From contig JBDSLH010000033.1 in NCBI GenBank assembly GCA_039916485.1, forward strand, positions 1-38,851: DNA of 38,851 bases. The letters run 5' to 3'. Made by a program: the position numbers and the translations under genes. The notes below the pieces were generated by a model, which was given only the letters and a program-made list of their open reading frames with translations, was not told the DNA's origin and did no database searches. Position 1 is the first letter of the stretch. Every line of letters starts with the position of its first letter. Positions 31,356 through 38,851 of the stretch are shown here, one piece after another. This stretch comes from JAPUDQ01 sp039916485 (GTDB lineage: Bacteria; Patescibacteriota; Saccharimonadia; Saccharimonadales; Saccharimonadaceae).

Positions 31356-31977
31356 TTTGAAACAGTATTTTACTCATAGCGATAAAAAACTTCGTGATGA
31401 TCGCTGGATTTTTACCAGTATGCTCGTCGGAGCAATCCTCAGCCTGATCGCCTCATTTGTGCTCAGTGTGGAAGCGGTTGAAATTGCCCGTAATCCAGCT
31501 GCTGAACTGAGCTGCAGCATCAATGTGGTTCTAAATTGCGCAACAGTGGCGGCACACCCAACGTCTACACAATTTGGCTTTCCAAACCCATTCCTTGGGC
31601 TGATAGCTGAACCTATCGTAATTACTGTAGCAATTGCAGGCCTTGCTGGAGTAAAATTCCCACGTCGATTTATGTTTGCAGCTCAGATCGGCTACACACT
31701 AGGACTAGTATTTGCATTTTATCTGCTGTATGTCAGTTTCTTTATTATCCAAGCGCTCTGTCCATGGTGCCTGCTAGTAACGGCGACTACAACATTCGTC
31801 TGGTTTGCGATCACTCGCTATAACATCCGTGAGAACAACTTGTATTTGCCAAAAAATCTATCGAAAAAGGCACACGAATTTGTCGATCGAGACTACGACA
31901 AGCTAGCGCTATTCAGCATCATTTTCTTGATCGTTGCGGCGATAGTATTAAAATATGGTAATGGTTTGTTCTCGTGA
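31345..31977 (+). CDS. Vitamin K epoxide reductase (VKOR) family protein
   Basis: The 210-aa membrane protein has an N-terminal cytoplasmic segment and five hydrophobic helices. The shuttle cysteines Cys57 and Cys65 lie in the first periplasmic loop, and the quinone-site pair Cys139/Cys142 forms CPWC. VKOR reoxidises extracytoplasmic thiol oxidases by passing electrons to quinone, replacing DsbB in many Gram-positive relatives. ATG 31345 sits at the family N-terminus. It is coupled to the thioredoxin-fold gene upstream. Confidence 0.88.
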   Translation: MLDSLKQYFTHSDKKLRDDRWIFTSMLVGAILSLIASFVLSVEAVEIARNPAAELSCSINVVLNCATVAAHPTSTQFGFPNPFLGLIAEPIVITVAIAGLAGVKFPRRFMFAAQIGYTLGLVFAFYLLYVSFFIIQALCPWCLLVTATTTFVWFAITRYNIRENNLYLPKNLSKKAHEFVDRDYDKLALFSIIFLIVAAIVLKYGNGLFS

Positions 31978-31986
31978 GGAGGCATA

Positions 31987-32388
31987 ATGGATCTTGTAAT
32001 TAAGTTACTGGTAGCTGGTGGGGTAATGGGTGTTATTGATTTCTTTTGGCTCAGCGTTGTTGCTAATAAATTTTATAAAAGTCAGATTGGATCGCTCCTA
32101 CTTGAGAAGCCAAACATGGCTGCAGCGATCCTGTTTTATATAATTTACGTCGTCGGAGTGGTTGTCTTTGTCCTCAGCCCGGCACTTGAGAAAAATTCTT
32201 GGCAATATGCAGCGATCTACGGTGCGTTGTTTGGGTTTGTGGCATATGCAACCTATGACCTGACAAATCTTGCTACACTAAAAGGCTTTACTACAAAACT
32301 TGTCGTTGTCGATCTCATTTGGGGTGCTGTACTAACGGCTACGGTTGCAACAGTAAGTTACTGGATCATTAAACAATGGATCTCGTAG
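31987..32388 (+). CDS. DUF2177 family membrane protein
   Basis: The 133-aa protein has four hydrophobic helices, with the DFFWL motif in helix 1 and the ATYDLTNLATLK motif typical of DUF2177. No function is established. GAGGAGG lies just before ATG. The next gene starts 13 bases before its stop. Confidence 0.82.
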   Translation: MDLVIKLLVAGGVMGVIDFFWLSVVANKFYKSQIGSLLLEKPNMAAAILFYIIYVVGVVVFVLSPALEKNSWQYAAIYGALFGFVAYATYDLTNLATLKGFTTKLVVVDLIWGAVLTATVATVSYWIIKQWIS

Positions 32389-33167
32389 CTCCGATTACGC
32401 TGTCGTTGCTGCTCGCAGCGGCGTTCATGAGTGGCGTTTTTATCATGGGTAAAGAGATGAAACGTTATGACGTAGTTGATATGGCATGGGGCCTGGTGTT
32501 TATCGTTATCGCACTGGGTACCTTGTTGTACTATGGTTTGTCGGTAGGTGGAGGCATCCATTGGGGCAAACTGCTCGTAACGTCACTTGTAGCAGTGTGG
32601 GGTGCACGACTTGCCACGCATATAGGTCATAGGCTACAACGTACAACTGAGGAAGACCATCGCTATGTCGAGCTACGAGCAAAATGGCGTGGAAATATCG
32701 AGCGCAACATTTTCTTTCGAATATTTATGACTCAGGCATTACTCGCTACGATTATTTCACTACCGGTCATATTTATTAATTCTAGCGATATGATTATAGT
32801 TCCAGCTTTTATGATCGCAGGTACGATCATATGGCTCATTGGCTTTATCTTTGAATCAGTTGCTGATTTGCAGCTAGAGCAGTTCGTCACACAGAAAAAA
32901 GGTGAGTTGATGACCAAAGGTCTGTGGAAATATTCACGCCATCCCAACTATTTTGGCGAAATGACGCAGTGGTGGGGAATAGGATTGATGGCGCTTTCTG
33001 TTGATTACGGCTGGATTAGTCTTATCGGGCCCATACTCTTAACATTTTTGCTGTTGTTTGTTTCTGGCGTGCCGCTTGCAGAAAAAAGCTCTGTCAAACG
33101 GCGAGGCTGGAAAGAATATAAACGACGAACGAGCGTTGTATTCCCATTGCCACCACTTAAATCATAA
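32376..33167 (+). CDS. DUF1295 (steroid 5-alpha-reductase-like) membrane protein
   Basis: The 263-aa protein has six or so hydrophobic helices. The C-terminal GLWKYSRHPNYFGEMTQWWG is the NADPH-binding signature shared by DUF1295 and steroid-reductase-fold enzymes. It probably reduces a lipid or isoprenoid double bond, but the substrate is unknown. It overlaps the DUF2177 gene. Confidence 0.85.
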   Translation: MDLVAPITLSLLLAAAFMSGVFIMGKEMKRYDVVDMAWGLVFIVIALGTLLYYGLSVGGGIHWGKLLVTSLVAVWGARLATHIGHRLQRTTEEDHRYVELRAKWRGNIERNIFFRIFMTQALLATIISLPVIFINSSDMIIVPAFMIAGTIIWLIGFIFESVADLQLEQFVTQKKGELMTKGLWKYSRHPNYFGEMTQWWGIGLMALSVDYGWISLIGPILLTFLLLFVSGVPLAEKSSVKRRGWKEYKRRTSVVFPLPPLKS

Positions 33168-33226
33168 GAGCTTTGCTATTCTCCTTCTCAGGTAGTATGC
33201 TGAACAGAGAAACTAAAGGAGGTCTT

Positions 33227-33727
33227 ATGGCAGTAGCAACATATGCTCATGCTTGGAAAGCATTGGCAGTAACCCGGATTGCACTAGGATTCGTCTTTGT
33301 ATGGGCGTTTCTGGATAAAGCGTTTGGTCTCGGGTTCTCAACTCTTGCTGAGAAAGCATGGGTGAATGGGGGATCACCGACAAGCGGTTTTCTCGAAATG
33401 GGCGTCAATCCTGACAGTCCATTTAACGATTTATTTACTAACCTGGTTGGGCAAGCATGGGTTGATTGGATATTTATGCTTGGACTGCTCGGTGTAGGAA
33501 CTGCACTGTTGCTTGGTATTGGCTTTCGCCTTGCAGCACTCGCAGGAACAGCACTGTTGCTCATGATGTGGGCAGCGCTGATCCCGCTCGAGAACAACCC
33601 GGTCGTCGACGATCACATCGTCTACGCGCTCGTACTATGGGTCGTGGCATTTGGTAAACGTGAGTATAGTCTCACCAACTGGTGGTTATCACATAAAACA
33701 GTCAAGAAAAACGCTTGGCTCTGGTAA
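33227..33727 (+). CDS. DoxX-like membrane protein
   Basis: The 166-aa protein has four hydrophobic helices, the first preceded by RIALGFVFVWAFLDK as in DoxX/thiosulfate-quinone oxidoreductase subunits. GIGFRLAALAGTALLLMMW fits helix 3. ATG 33227 has AAAGGAGG four bases upstream. With VKOR upstream it fits a quinone-linked membrane redox block. DoxX function is poorly defined. Confidence 0.75.
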   Translation: MAVATYAHAWKALAVTRIALGFVFVWAFLDKAFGLGFSTLAEKAWVNGGSPTSGFLEMGVNPDSPFNDLFTNLVGQAWVDWIFMLGLLGVGTALLLGIGFRLAALAGTALLLMMWAALIPLENNPVVDDHIVYALVLWVVAFGKREYSLTNWWLSHKTVKKNAWLW

Positions 33728-33747
33728 AAATAGCAACAGTTTAGTAG

Positions 33748-33774
33748 AATGGGGGCAGAAACGTCCCCATTTTT
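33748..33774 (+). terminator. Terminator after the DoxX-like gene
   Basis: AATGGGG pairs with CCCCATT, followed by T5. Confidence 0.75.
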
Positions 33775-33876
33775 ATTTAGGTTACGAGCTATATCTACGA
33801 TATATCCGACCTCATAAAAACGAGGTGAGCGGCTATCCTCCGCGAAGTTTGCAGGAAGAAATTCTGCCAGTAGGCG

Positions 33877-34009
33877 GATGAGTAGACCCTGCCGATATCG
33901 ACACGATAGATCGAACAAATAAGTGCTAAAAAGAATTCCTTTTTAGAAACTGGATGGTACCTCCGCCAGATGGCGGATCCAGTGGCTACGAAGGGATTTT
34001 TAATTGGAG
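33877..34009 (+). promoter_or_regulatory. T-box leader for the CAP-ileS unit
   Basis: The antiterminator/antisequestrator is complete: ACTGGA (33949-33954), the 7-base T-box bulge TGGTACC (33955-33961), TCCGCC, loop AGAT, GGCGGA, TCCAGT. The bulge UGGU matches a tRNA ending ACCA, as tRNA-Ile does. An 8-bp CTAAAAAG/CTTTTTAG hairpin (33926-33946) fits stem III. Upstream GATGAGTAG (33877-33885) and the ATCG-ACA-CGAT hairpin fit a very short stem I, with Ile codons ATC/ATA present. T5 at 33997-34001 and GGAG at 34006-34009 leave both transcriptional and translational control possible. Further hairpins occur at 33812-33870. Confidence 0.8.
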
Positions 34010-34014
34010 AACGC

Positions 34015-34614
34015 ATGAATAAATTTCATTTTAGGCTTAAAAGAAAATATGTGTACACAGCAACAGCTCTTATTTTGAGTGTTCTGCTTGTAACTGTGAT
34101 ATTTCTAGTTTGGCAAAATCGACATTTATCAACGCAAAATAGATCTTTAAGTACGGCAAAAGAAGCTTTTTATGAAAACCATGTCTCTAGTGACCAAACA
34201 ACTTTTGTAGCTGATCAAACAAGTGCCGATATTCATATATTGATCAATGCTGCCCGTCGGCATGTTGGCGAGCAAGAGCTTGCGTATGTTTTAGAGCTCG
34301 AAAAATCCGCATGTGCAAAGGCTGATGATATGATTGCCAATAATTATTGGTCTCATGTGTCACCAAGCGGGGTCGATCCATGGTACTTTTTTAGCCAACA
34401 AGGAATAGTCTACAGAAATGCGGGAGAAAATTTGGGATACGGATTTTCTAACGGTGAAGGACTGGTAGATGGGTGGATGAATAGTAAAACACATAAAGAA
34501 AATATTCTCAGTACTGTATTTACTGGCGAAGGTATCTGTGTACGGCATGCTGACATGTATATGAATCAGAAAAATCAATACGTAGTTGTGCAACATTTTT
34601 ATAGGGAATTATAA
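34015..34614 (+). CDS. Membrane-anchored CAP (SCP/PR1) domain protein
   Basis: The 199-aa protein has a basic N-terminus, one hydrophobic anchor (about 13-32), a short linker, and a CAP domain (about 75-199). The domain shows the expected order: helix INAARRHVG, NYWSHVSPSG with active-site-like His, NAGENLGYG, and the HKENILS region. CAP proteins are exported and of mixed function. GGAG is five bases before ATG 34015. It lies directly behind the T-box and nine bases before ileS. Confidence 0.85.
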   Translation: MNKFHFRLKRKYVYTATALILSVLLVTVIFLVWQNRHLSTQNRSLSTAKEAFYENHVSSDQTTFVADQTSADIHILINAARRHVGEQELAYVLELEKSACAKADDMIANNYWSHVSPSGVDPWYFFSQQGIVYRNAGENLGYGFSNGEGLVDGWMNSKTHKENILSTVFTGEGICVRHADMYMNQKNQYVVVQHFYREL

Positions 34615-34623
34615 TAGGAGAAT

Positions 34624-37515
34624 ATGATGAAATTTAAATCAGGTACACGACGACGGGCACTTGAGTACGAAAAAGACTGGGTGAAGCGATGGAAAGACGA
34701 CCGAACATTTGAAAAATCTGTCGAAAATCGATCAAAAGATAATTCGTACGTATTTTATGATGGTCCTCCGTTTATTTCCGGTATTCCACATCACGGGACA
34801 CTCCTTAGCTCTATCGTAAAGGACGCTATCCCTCGCTATCAGACCATGAAAGGCAAGCGTGTTGAGCGTGTCTGGGGTTGGGATTGTCATGGCCTGCCTG
34901 CTGAGCGTTATAGCGAAAAGAAGTTAGGACTGAGTTCACGTCAAGATGTCGTTGATTATGGTTTAGAGAACTACATAGTTAAAACACGAGATTATATGGG
35001 TCAAACTGCCGCTGACTGGGAAAAGTATGTCGATCGCATCGGTCGCTGGGTTGATTTTAAGGGTGCGTACAAAACCATGGACAAAGACTACATGGAGTCT
35101 ATCTGGTGGGCTTTTAAAGAGCTCTATGAAAAAGGCAAAATCTACGAAGGCGAAAAAGTCCTCATGTACTGTACGCTTGATGGTACACCGCTATCTAAAG
35201 CAGAAGTTACAATGGATGCAGGAGCGTATCAGGATGTTACTGATCCAAGTGTGTATGTAAAATTTCATCTAAAAGCCGGTCAAAAGTACTCTAATGATCG
35301 GTATGAAACCATGGATGCGTTATACATGGTCGCATGGACCACTACTGCTTGGACTTTGCCAGCGAATACTGCGCTTGCGGTTGGCACGGATATCGATTAC
35401 ACGGCATTACGGATTAATGGCGTAAAAGAACTGTTGATTGTTGCCAGGGACAAGGTTGAGGAAGTTTTCAAAGATGAAGACATCGAGATTGTACATGACG
35501 ATATCAAAGGAAGTGACCTCGTAGGGTTGGAATATGAGCCTCTGCTTGGTGTTGATCGCGGTAAAAATGCGCATAAAGTGTGGGCTGCCGATTATGTAAC
35601 TACTGAAAGTGGTACGGGTATCGTCCATCTTGCGCCAACCTATGGTGAAGAAGACTTTGCGCTTGCAAAAGAAAAGAACTTTCCTGCAGTCCATGTTCTT
35701 GATCAGAATGGAATTTACACTGAAGGTGACTGGGAAGGTCAAAATGTATGGGAAGTGAACAAGCCAATTGCTAAAGAGTTAAAAGAACGAGGTATTGTTT
35801 ATAAAATCGATTATTATCGTCACAGCTATCCACACTGCCATCGTTGTGGAACAAAATTGATGTACCGCGCACACCCGAGCTGGTTTATGGATATCGATGG
35901 TCAACGAACTAAGATGCTTGAGAAAAACGATCCGATCAATTGGTTCCCAAGCCATGTTAAAAACGGTCGTTTTGAAAAGACAGTACTTTCTGCACCCGAT
36001 TGGAATATATCTCGTGACCGATTCTGGGCAACAGCAATGCCTGTCTGGAAGACTGAAAGTGGTAAGACAAAAGTTGTCGGCAGCTACGCTGAGCTTAAAG
36101 ACCTGTCAGGTGTCGAACTCGAAGATTACCATCGTCCTTGGATTGACGATGTGAAATTCACGATCGACGGCGAAGAATACACGCGTATCGACAAAGTAAT
36201 GGATAGTTGGTTTGAAGCTGGTAGCATGCCATTTGCGCAATTCCATTATCCATTTGAAAACAAGCAGAAATTTGAAGAAAATTTCCCAGGAGATTTTATC
36301 GTCGAGTATATCGGCCAAGTTCGAGCATGGTTCTACTATATGCATGCTATGAATGTTGCATTGTTTGGTGAAAATTCATTTAAAAACGTCATTGTGACCG
36401 GAAATGTTGCTGGTAATGATGGTCGCAAGATGAGTAAGTCATACGGCAACTATACGGATCCAAATGAGTTGATGGATAAGTTCTCAGCGGACTCACTGCG
36501 ATTCTTGCTACTTAGCTCACCACTCCTTAATGGAGAAGATTTTGCGCTGCAAGATAAAGAAGTAGGTGACGTTGCTCGCAAGCTCAGTATGATATGGAAC
36601 ATGTATGATTTCTTTACAATGTACGCAGAGGTTGATGGTTGGGAATTCGATGGGAAGCTCCGTGACCCTATCGACGATGCGACCAATCCATTAGATATCT
36701 GGGTTATCAGTCGTGTGCATCAGCTTGTCAACGAAGTTGAAAAAAACATGGATGCGTATGATATCCCGAATGCAATGGCTCCAATTTTGCCATTTCTTGA
36801 TGATGCGAGTAACTGGTTTGTCCGTAGGTCACGACGACGTTTCTGGAAGAGTGAAGATGATGGTGATAAAGAAATGGCGTATCGCACGCTACATTATGTA
36901 CTCGTCCGTCTCGCATACGTACTTGCACCATTCACACCGTTTTTGGCAGAAGAACTCTACCACAATTTGACAGGTGACAAAGAATCAATACATCTCAAAG
37001 ATTGGATGTCTGCAGGGCATGTCAATGAACTGGTCATGAACGACATGGAAACTGTGCGTGAATATGTAAACCAAGGTTTGAGTCTTCGTGCAAAAGCAGG
37101 GTTGAAGGTTCGTCAGCCACTTGCGAGCGTCACTGTACCAAATCTTGGTGAACATGTTGATTTTGAGTCCGTACTTATTGATGAGCTAAATGTAAAAGCA
37201 GTTAAAACTGGCGAAGAAGTTTCAATTGATGAGAAGCTCACGCCAGAGCTGAAACGCGAAGGCATGATGCGTGAAGTTATTCGTCATGTGCAATCTGCGC
37301 GCAAAAAAGCCGAACTAAACGTTGATGACCGTATTGAGCTTGCGCTCATGGTATCACCAGGAAAATCATCAGAGCTCGAAAAAGCAATTAAAGAGCACAA
37401 TGACACCATCAAAGTAGAGACCCTAACAACAAAATTTGGTGATGTTGTAGATGGTTATAATGAGACAGTACAAGTAGAGGGTATTGAGCTGCGTATATGT
37501 CTCAAAAAAGCATAA
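34624..37515 (+). CDS. ileS: Isoleucyl-tRNA synthetase, type 2
   Basis: The 963-aa class I synthetase charges tRNA-Ile. The ATP-site motif reads PHHGT (55-59), where the usual final His of HIGH is Thr. GWDCHGLPAE, the editing-domain start WTTTAWTLPAN, and KMSKS (602-606) are present. PPFISGIPHHG and the overall form follow the eukaryote-like type 2 enzymes, which are known for mupirocin tolerance. AGGAG lies just upstream of ATGATG. The next gene starts 19 bases before the stop. Confidence 0.93.
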   Translation: MMKFKSGTRRRALEYEKDWVKRWKDDRTFEKSVENRSKDNSYVFYDGPPFISGIPHHGTLLSSIVKDAIPRYQTMKGKRVERVWGWDCHGLPAERYSEKKLGLSSRQDVVDYGLENYIVKTRDYMGQTAADWEKYVDRIGRWVDFKGAYKTMDKDYMESIWWAFKELYEKGKIYEGEKVLMYCTLDGTPLSKAEVTMDAGAYQDVTDPSVYVKFHLKAGQKYSNDRYETMDALYMVAWTTTAWTLPANTALAVGTDIDYTALRINGVKELLIVARDKVEEVFKDEDIEIVHDDIKGSDLVGLEYEPLLGVDRGKNAHKVWAADYVTTESGTGIVHLAPTYGEEDFALAKEKNFPAVHVLDQNGIYTEGDWEGQNVWEVNKPIAKELKERGIVYKIDYYRHSYPHCHRCGTKLMYRAHPSWFMDIDGQRTKMLEKNDPINWFPSHVKNGRFEKTVLSAPDWNISRDRFWATAMPVWKTESGKTKVVGSYAELKDLSGVELEDYHRPWIDDVKFTIDGEEYTRIDKVMDSWFEAGSMPFAQFHYPFENKQKFEENFPGDFIVEYIGQVRAWFYYMHAMNVALFGENSFKNVIVTGNVAGNDGRKMSKSYGNYTDPNELMDKFSADSLRFLLLSSPLLNGEDFALQDKEVGDVARKLSMIWNMYDFFTMYAEVDGWEFDGKLRDPIDDATNPLDIWVISRVHQLVNEVEKNMDAYDIPNAMAPILPFLDDASNWFVRRSRRRFWKSEDDGDKEMAYRTLHYVLVRLAYVLAPFTPFLAEELYHNLTGDKESIHLKDWMSAGHVNELVMNDMETVREYVNQGLSLRAKAGLKVRQPLASVTVPNLGEHVDFESVLIDELNVKAVKTGEEVSIDEKLTPELKREGMMREVIRHVQSARKKAELNVDDRIELALMVSPGKSSELEKAIKEHNDTIKVETLTTKFGDVVDGYNETVQVEGIELRICLKKA

Positions 37516-38078
37516 CTGTTCTCTATTTACCTGGACTTGGCGGCAACTACGATGCGTTCCGTCGATTGATGTTGAGACTGTGGCCAAACAAATATAATGT
37601 GCAGCTTGTTGCTATGAATTGGACTGACCAAGGTGAGACGTTTGAGCAGAAAAAGTCACGAATACAGCAGGTAATTGCCGGCGCTGATGGCACAGTAGTT
37701 GTGATTGGTGAAAGCGCTGGAGCAGCTATGGGATTGATCCTCGCTCATGAAAATCCTGCCGTTCGATTCATAGCGTATTGTGGCAAGATTGGTGGAGCCG
37801 CAAGTACTGGCGACTATTATTACAAACGAATACCTGCATTCCACGACATGTTGCCGATGGCTGATGTAATCCGAAACAAAATCACAGATGCTGAGAAATC
37901 ACAGATGATGGTCGTACGAGCATACAAAGATCTGTTTTTGTCTGAGCGAGACAATACGATACCTGGTGTGAAACAGATTATATTGCCGTCACTGGGGCAC
38001 CTGACAACAATCATCCTTGGTATCACGATACTTCGGTACGGGCTATTCTACGCTATCAAGCGTCTAGCTATGCTATAA
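37497..38078 (+). CDS. Alpha/beta hydrolase-like protein
   Basis: The 193-aa protein begins ITVLYLPGLGGNYDAF (oxyanion region), has the nucleophile elbow GESAG and a late His in LPSLGHLTTI. A catalytic Asp is plausible near FLSERDNTIPG. It is small, like RBBP9/YdeN hydrolases. The last 25 residues are hydrophobic and may be a tail anchor. It overlaps ileS by 19 bases, so its translation is coupled. The substrate is unknown. Confidence 0.72.
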   Translation: MSQKSITVLYLPGLGGNYDAFRRLMLRLWPNKYNVQLVAMNWTDQGETFEQKKSRIQQVIAGADGTVVVIGESAGAAMGLILAHENPAVRFIAYCGKIGGAASTGDYYYKRIPAFHDMLPMADVIRNKITDAEKSQMMVVRAYKDLFLSERDNTIPGVKQIILPSLGHLTTIILGITILRYGLFYAIKRLAML

Positions 38079-38108
38079 TTCGCGTAGATTTATAACTGAG
38101 GAGTATTT

Positions 38109-38714
38109 ATGGTCAAAGAAGTTGTATCAGAAGCAGAAGAAAAGCAACGAATAGAGACCGAGCGTGCCAAAATTGCAAAAGGTGGCGCACTACACACTGG
38201 TGCTGTGTGGCTATTGAGCCGATTTCCACTGACCAAAAACCGCTACCAAAACTGGACAAAAGGTCGCCGTACTTTAGTTGGATATCTTTTGTGGCTTATA
38301 TGTTTTCCAATTATTCCACTTGTCGCTATTGCTGTGTGGTACTTTAATGATCCAGAAGGATTTAAGAAGTCCCCTTGGGCTAAAGCGCTTGTCGGATTAT
38401 TCATCTTGTGGCTTGGTGCGTTTGGCCTGGTTGCTACTGAACCAGCTCAAATCGACCAGAATGGTAAATACTCACCAATACAGACTTCAGCAAATGGCGA
38501 AACAGAGGTAGTTAATGACACCACTGAGTCAACTACAAGCCAAGAAGCCAAAGAGAAAGTAGCACGACAATCTGAAAGCAACGACAGCAATGGACGTGCA
38601 TTCGCGAACTGTACTGAAGCGTTTGATTCTGGTGTCTTTGACATTCGACGATCGAGTGGCAGCTATGAGCAACGTCTGGACCGTGACAATGACGGTATAG
38701 CCTGCGAACGATAG
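38109..38714 (+). CDS. Membrane protein with C-terminal Excalibur calcium-binding domain
   Basis: The 201-aa protein has a charged N-terminus, two hydrophobic helices (about 57-78 and 92-112), a Thr/Ser/Gln/Glu-rich linker, and an Excalibur domain ending DRDNDGIACER, the calcium loop with paired Cys (FANCTEA and IACE). Such domains are extracellular in Gram-positive surface proteins. GAGGAG is five bases before ATG. TATAAT at 38074-38079 overlaps the previous stop. Confidence 0.82.
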   Translation: MVKEVVSEAEEKQRIETERAKIAKGGALHTGAVWLLSRFPLTKNRYQNWTKGRRTLVGYLLWLICFPIIPLVAIAVWYFNDPEGFKKSPWAKALVGLFILWLGAFGLVATEPAQIDQNGKYSPIQTSANGETEVVNDTTESTTSQEAKEKVARQSESNDSNGRAFANCTEAFDSGVFDIRRSSGSYEQRLDRDNDGIACER

Positions 38715-38766
38715 TTTATAGATAAATACGACAAAAACCGTAAGCTTGTTGCTATACTTGTGACAT

Positions 38767-38851
38767 ATGAAACAGCAAGCGGTAATCGGCATAGTACCGT
38801 CGTTTGATTCTGGTGAGCAATTTGTGCCCGAAAGTACAATCGAACGTCAGT
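38767..38851 (+). CDS. N-terminus of a likely class I glutamine amidotransferase (peptidase C26), cut by the window end
   Basis: The 28 residues visible (MKQQAVIGIVPSFDSG...) resemble the first strand of peptidase C26/PuuD-type proteins, which start with an IGI.PS strand. TATACT (38753-38758) is eight bases before ATG, the leaderless pattern. The active site is outside the window, so the call is tentative. Confidence 0.4.
   Translation, partial: MKQQAVIGIVPSFDSGEQFVPESTIERQ

Noticed and set aside
31975..31977. Recoding of UGA, as in Gracilibacteria and SR1
   Set aside because: Native genes such as the VKOR gene end in TGA at the expected length, and no conserved domain crosses a TGA.
1..38851. 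tRNA genes, rRNA genes and CRISPR arrays
   Set aside because: No T-arm consensus with a matching acceptor stem, no rRNA segment and no regularly spaced repeats were seen on reading both strands.

Overview
The window looks like a chromosome segment of a small-genome, Gram-positive-like bacterium of the Patescibacteria/CPR, most likely Saccharibacteria (TM7). The basis is the gene set: a short IF-2, a four-domain S1, a eukaryote-like (type 2) IleRS, a class II (B12) ribonucleotide reductase with NrdR, a DUF5663 protein, a VKOR next to a thioredoxin-fold protein, CAP and Excalibur surface proteins, and many small membrane proteins of unknown function. UGA, UAG and UAA all act as stops, so the code is standard. 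I cannot prove the lineage without a search. No tRNA, rRNA, CRISPR array or transposase was seen.

Layout. 1-1070: mini-gene or sRNA, KGG stress protein, first copy of a 127-nt structured RNA. 1066-2305 (minus): metallopeptidase and ROK kinase. 2401-5908: anchored secreted protein, rpsA, infB. 6000-7092: a G+C-rich single-gene unit on the minus strand with its own promoter, pseudoknot-bearing leader and terminators. 7181-9946: 766-aa membrane protein and DUF5663 protein. 9948-13921 (minus): priA, def and fmt, with a 522-bp multi-hairpin element lying between priA and def. 14016-16987: PRTase-like protein, ArsR-like regulator, second copy of the structured RNA directly before recJ, recJ. 17014-20911: small proteins, then rpsU-yqeY-adk-CPBP protease (amber-interrupted)-map. 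20958-24446: murI, ftsA, ftsZ. 24458-25696 (minus): three small membrane proteins under one strong promoter. 25758-29278: nrdR-nrdJ with tandem NrdR boxes. 29300-31037: three small G+C-rich units, each with promoter and terminator, plus a non-coding repeat. 31095-33727: thioredoxin-fold/VKOR/DUF2177/DUF1295/DoxX membrane redox block. 33877-38851: T-box leader, CAP protein, ileS, hydrolase, Excalibur protein, and the start of a likely class I amidotransferase.

Two expression styles coexist. Many native genes (priA, map, murI, ftsA, rpsU, ROK and others) have a TATAAT-like box only 6-9 bases before ATG and no Shine-Dalgarno, so they are probably leaderless. The G+C-rich units instead have longer, folded leaders, mostly clear SDs, and elaborate terminators, and look imported.

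The strongest undescribed signals are the gapless 127-nt RNA pair with compensatory base changes and possible SD sequestration before recJ; the repeated, nearly identical hairpin ends of the G+C-rich units; and the 522-bp inverted-repeat-bounded element. The T-box before CAP-ileS is a clear, known-type regulator in a lineage where I would not take it for granted.
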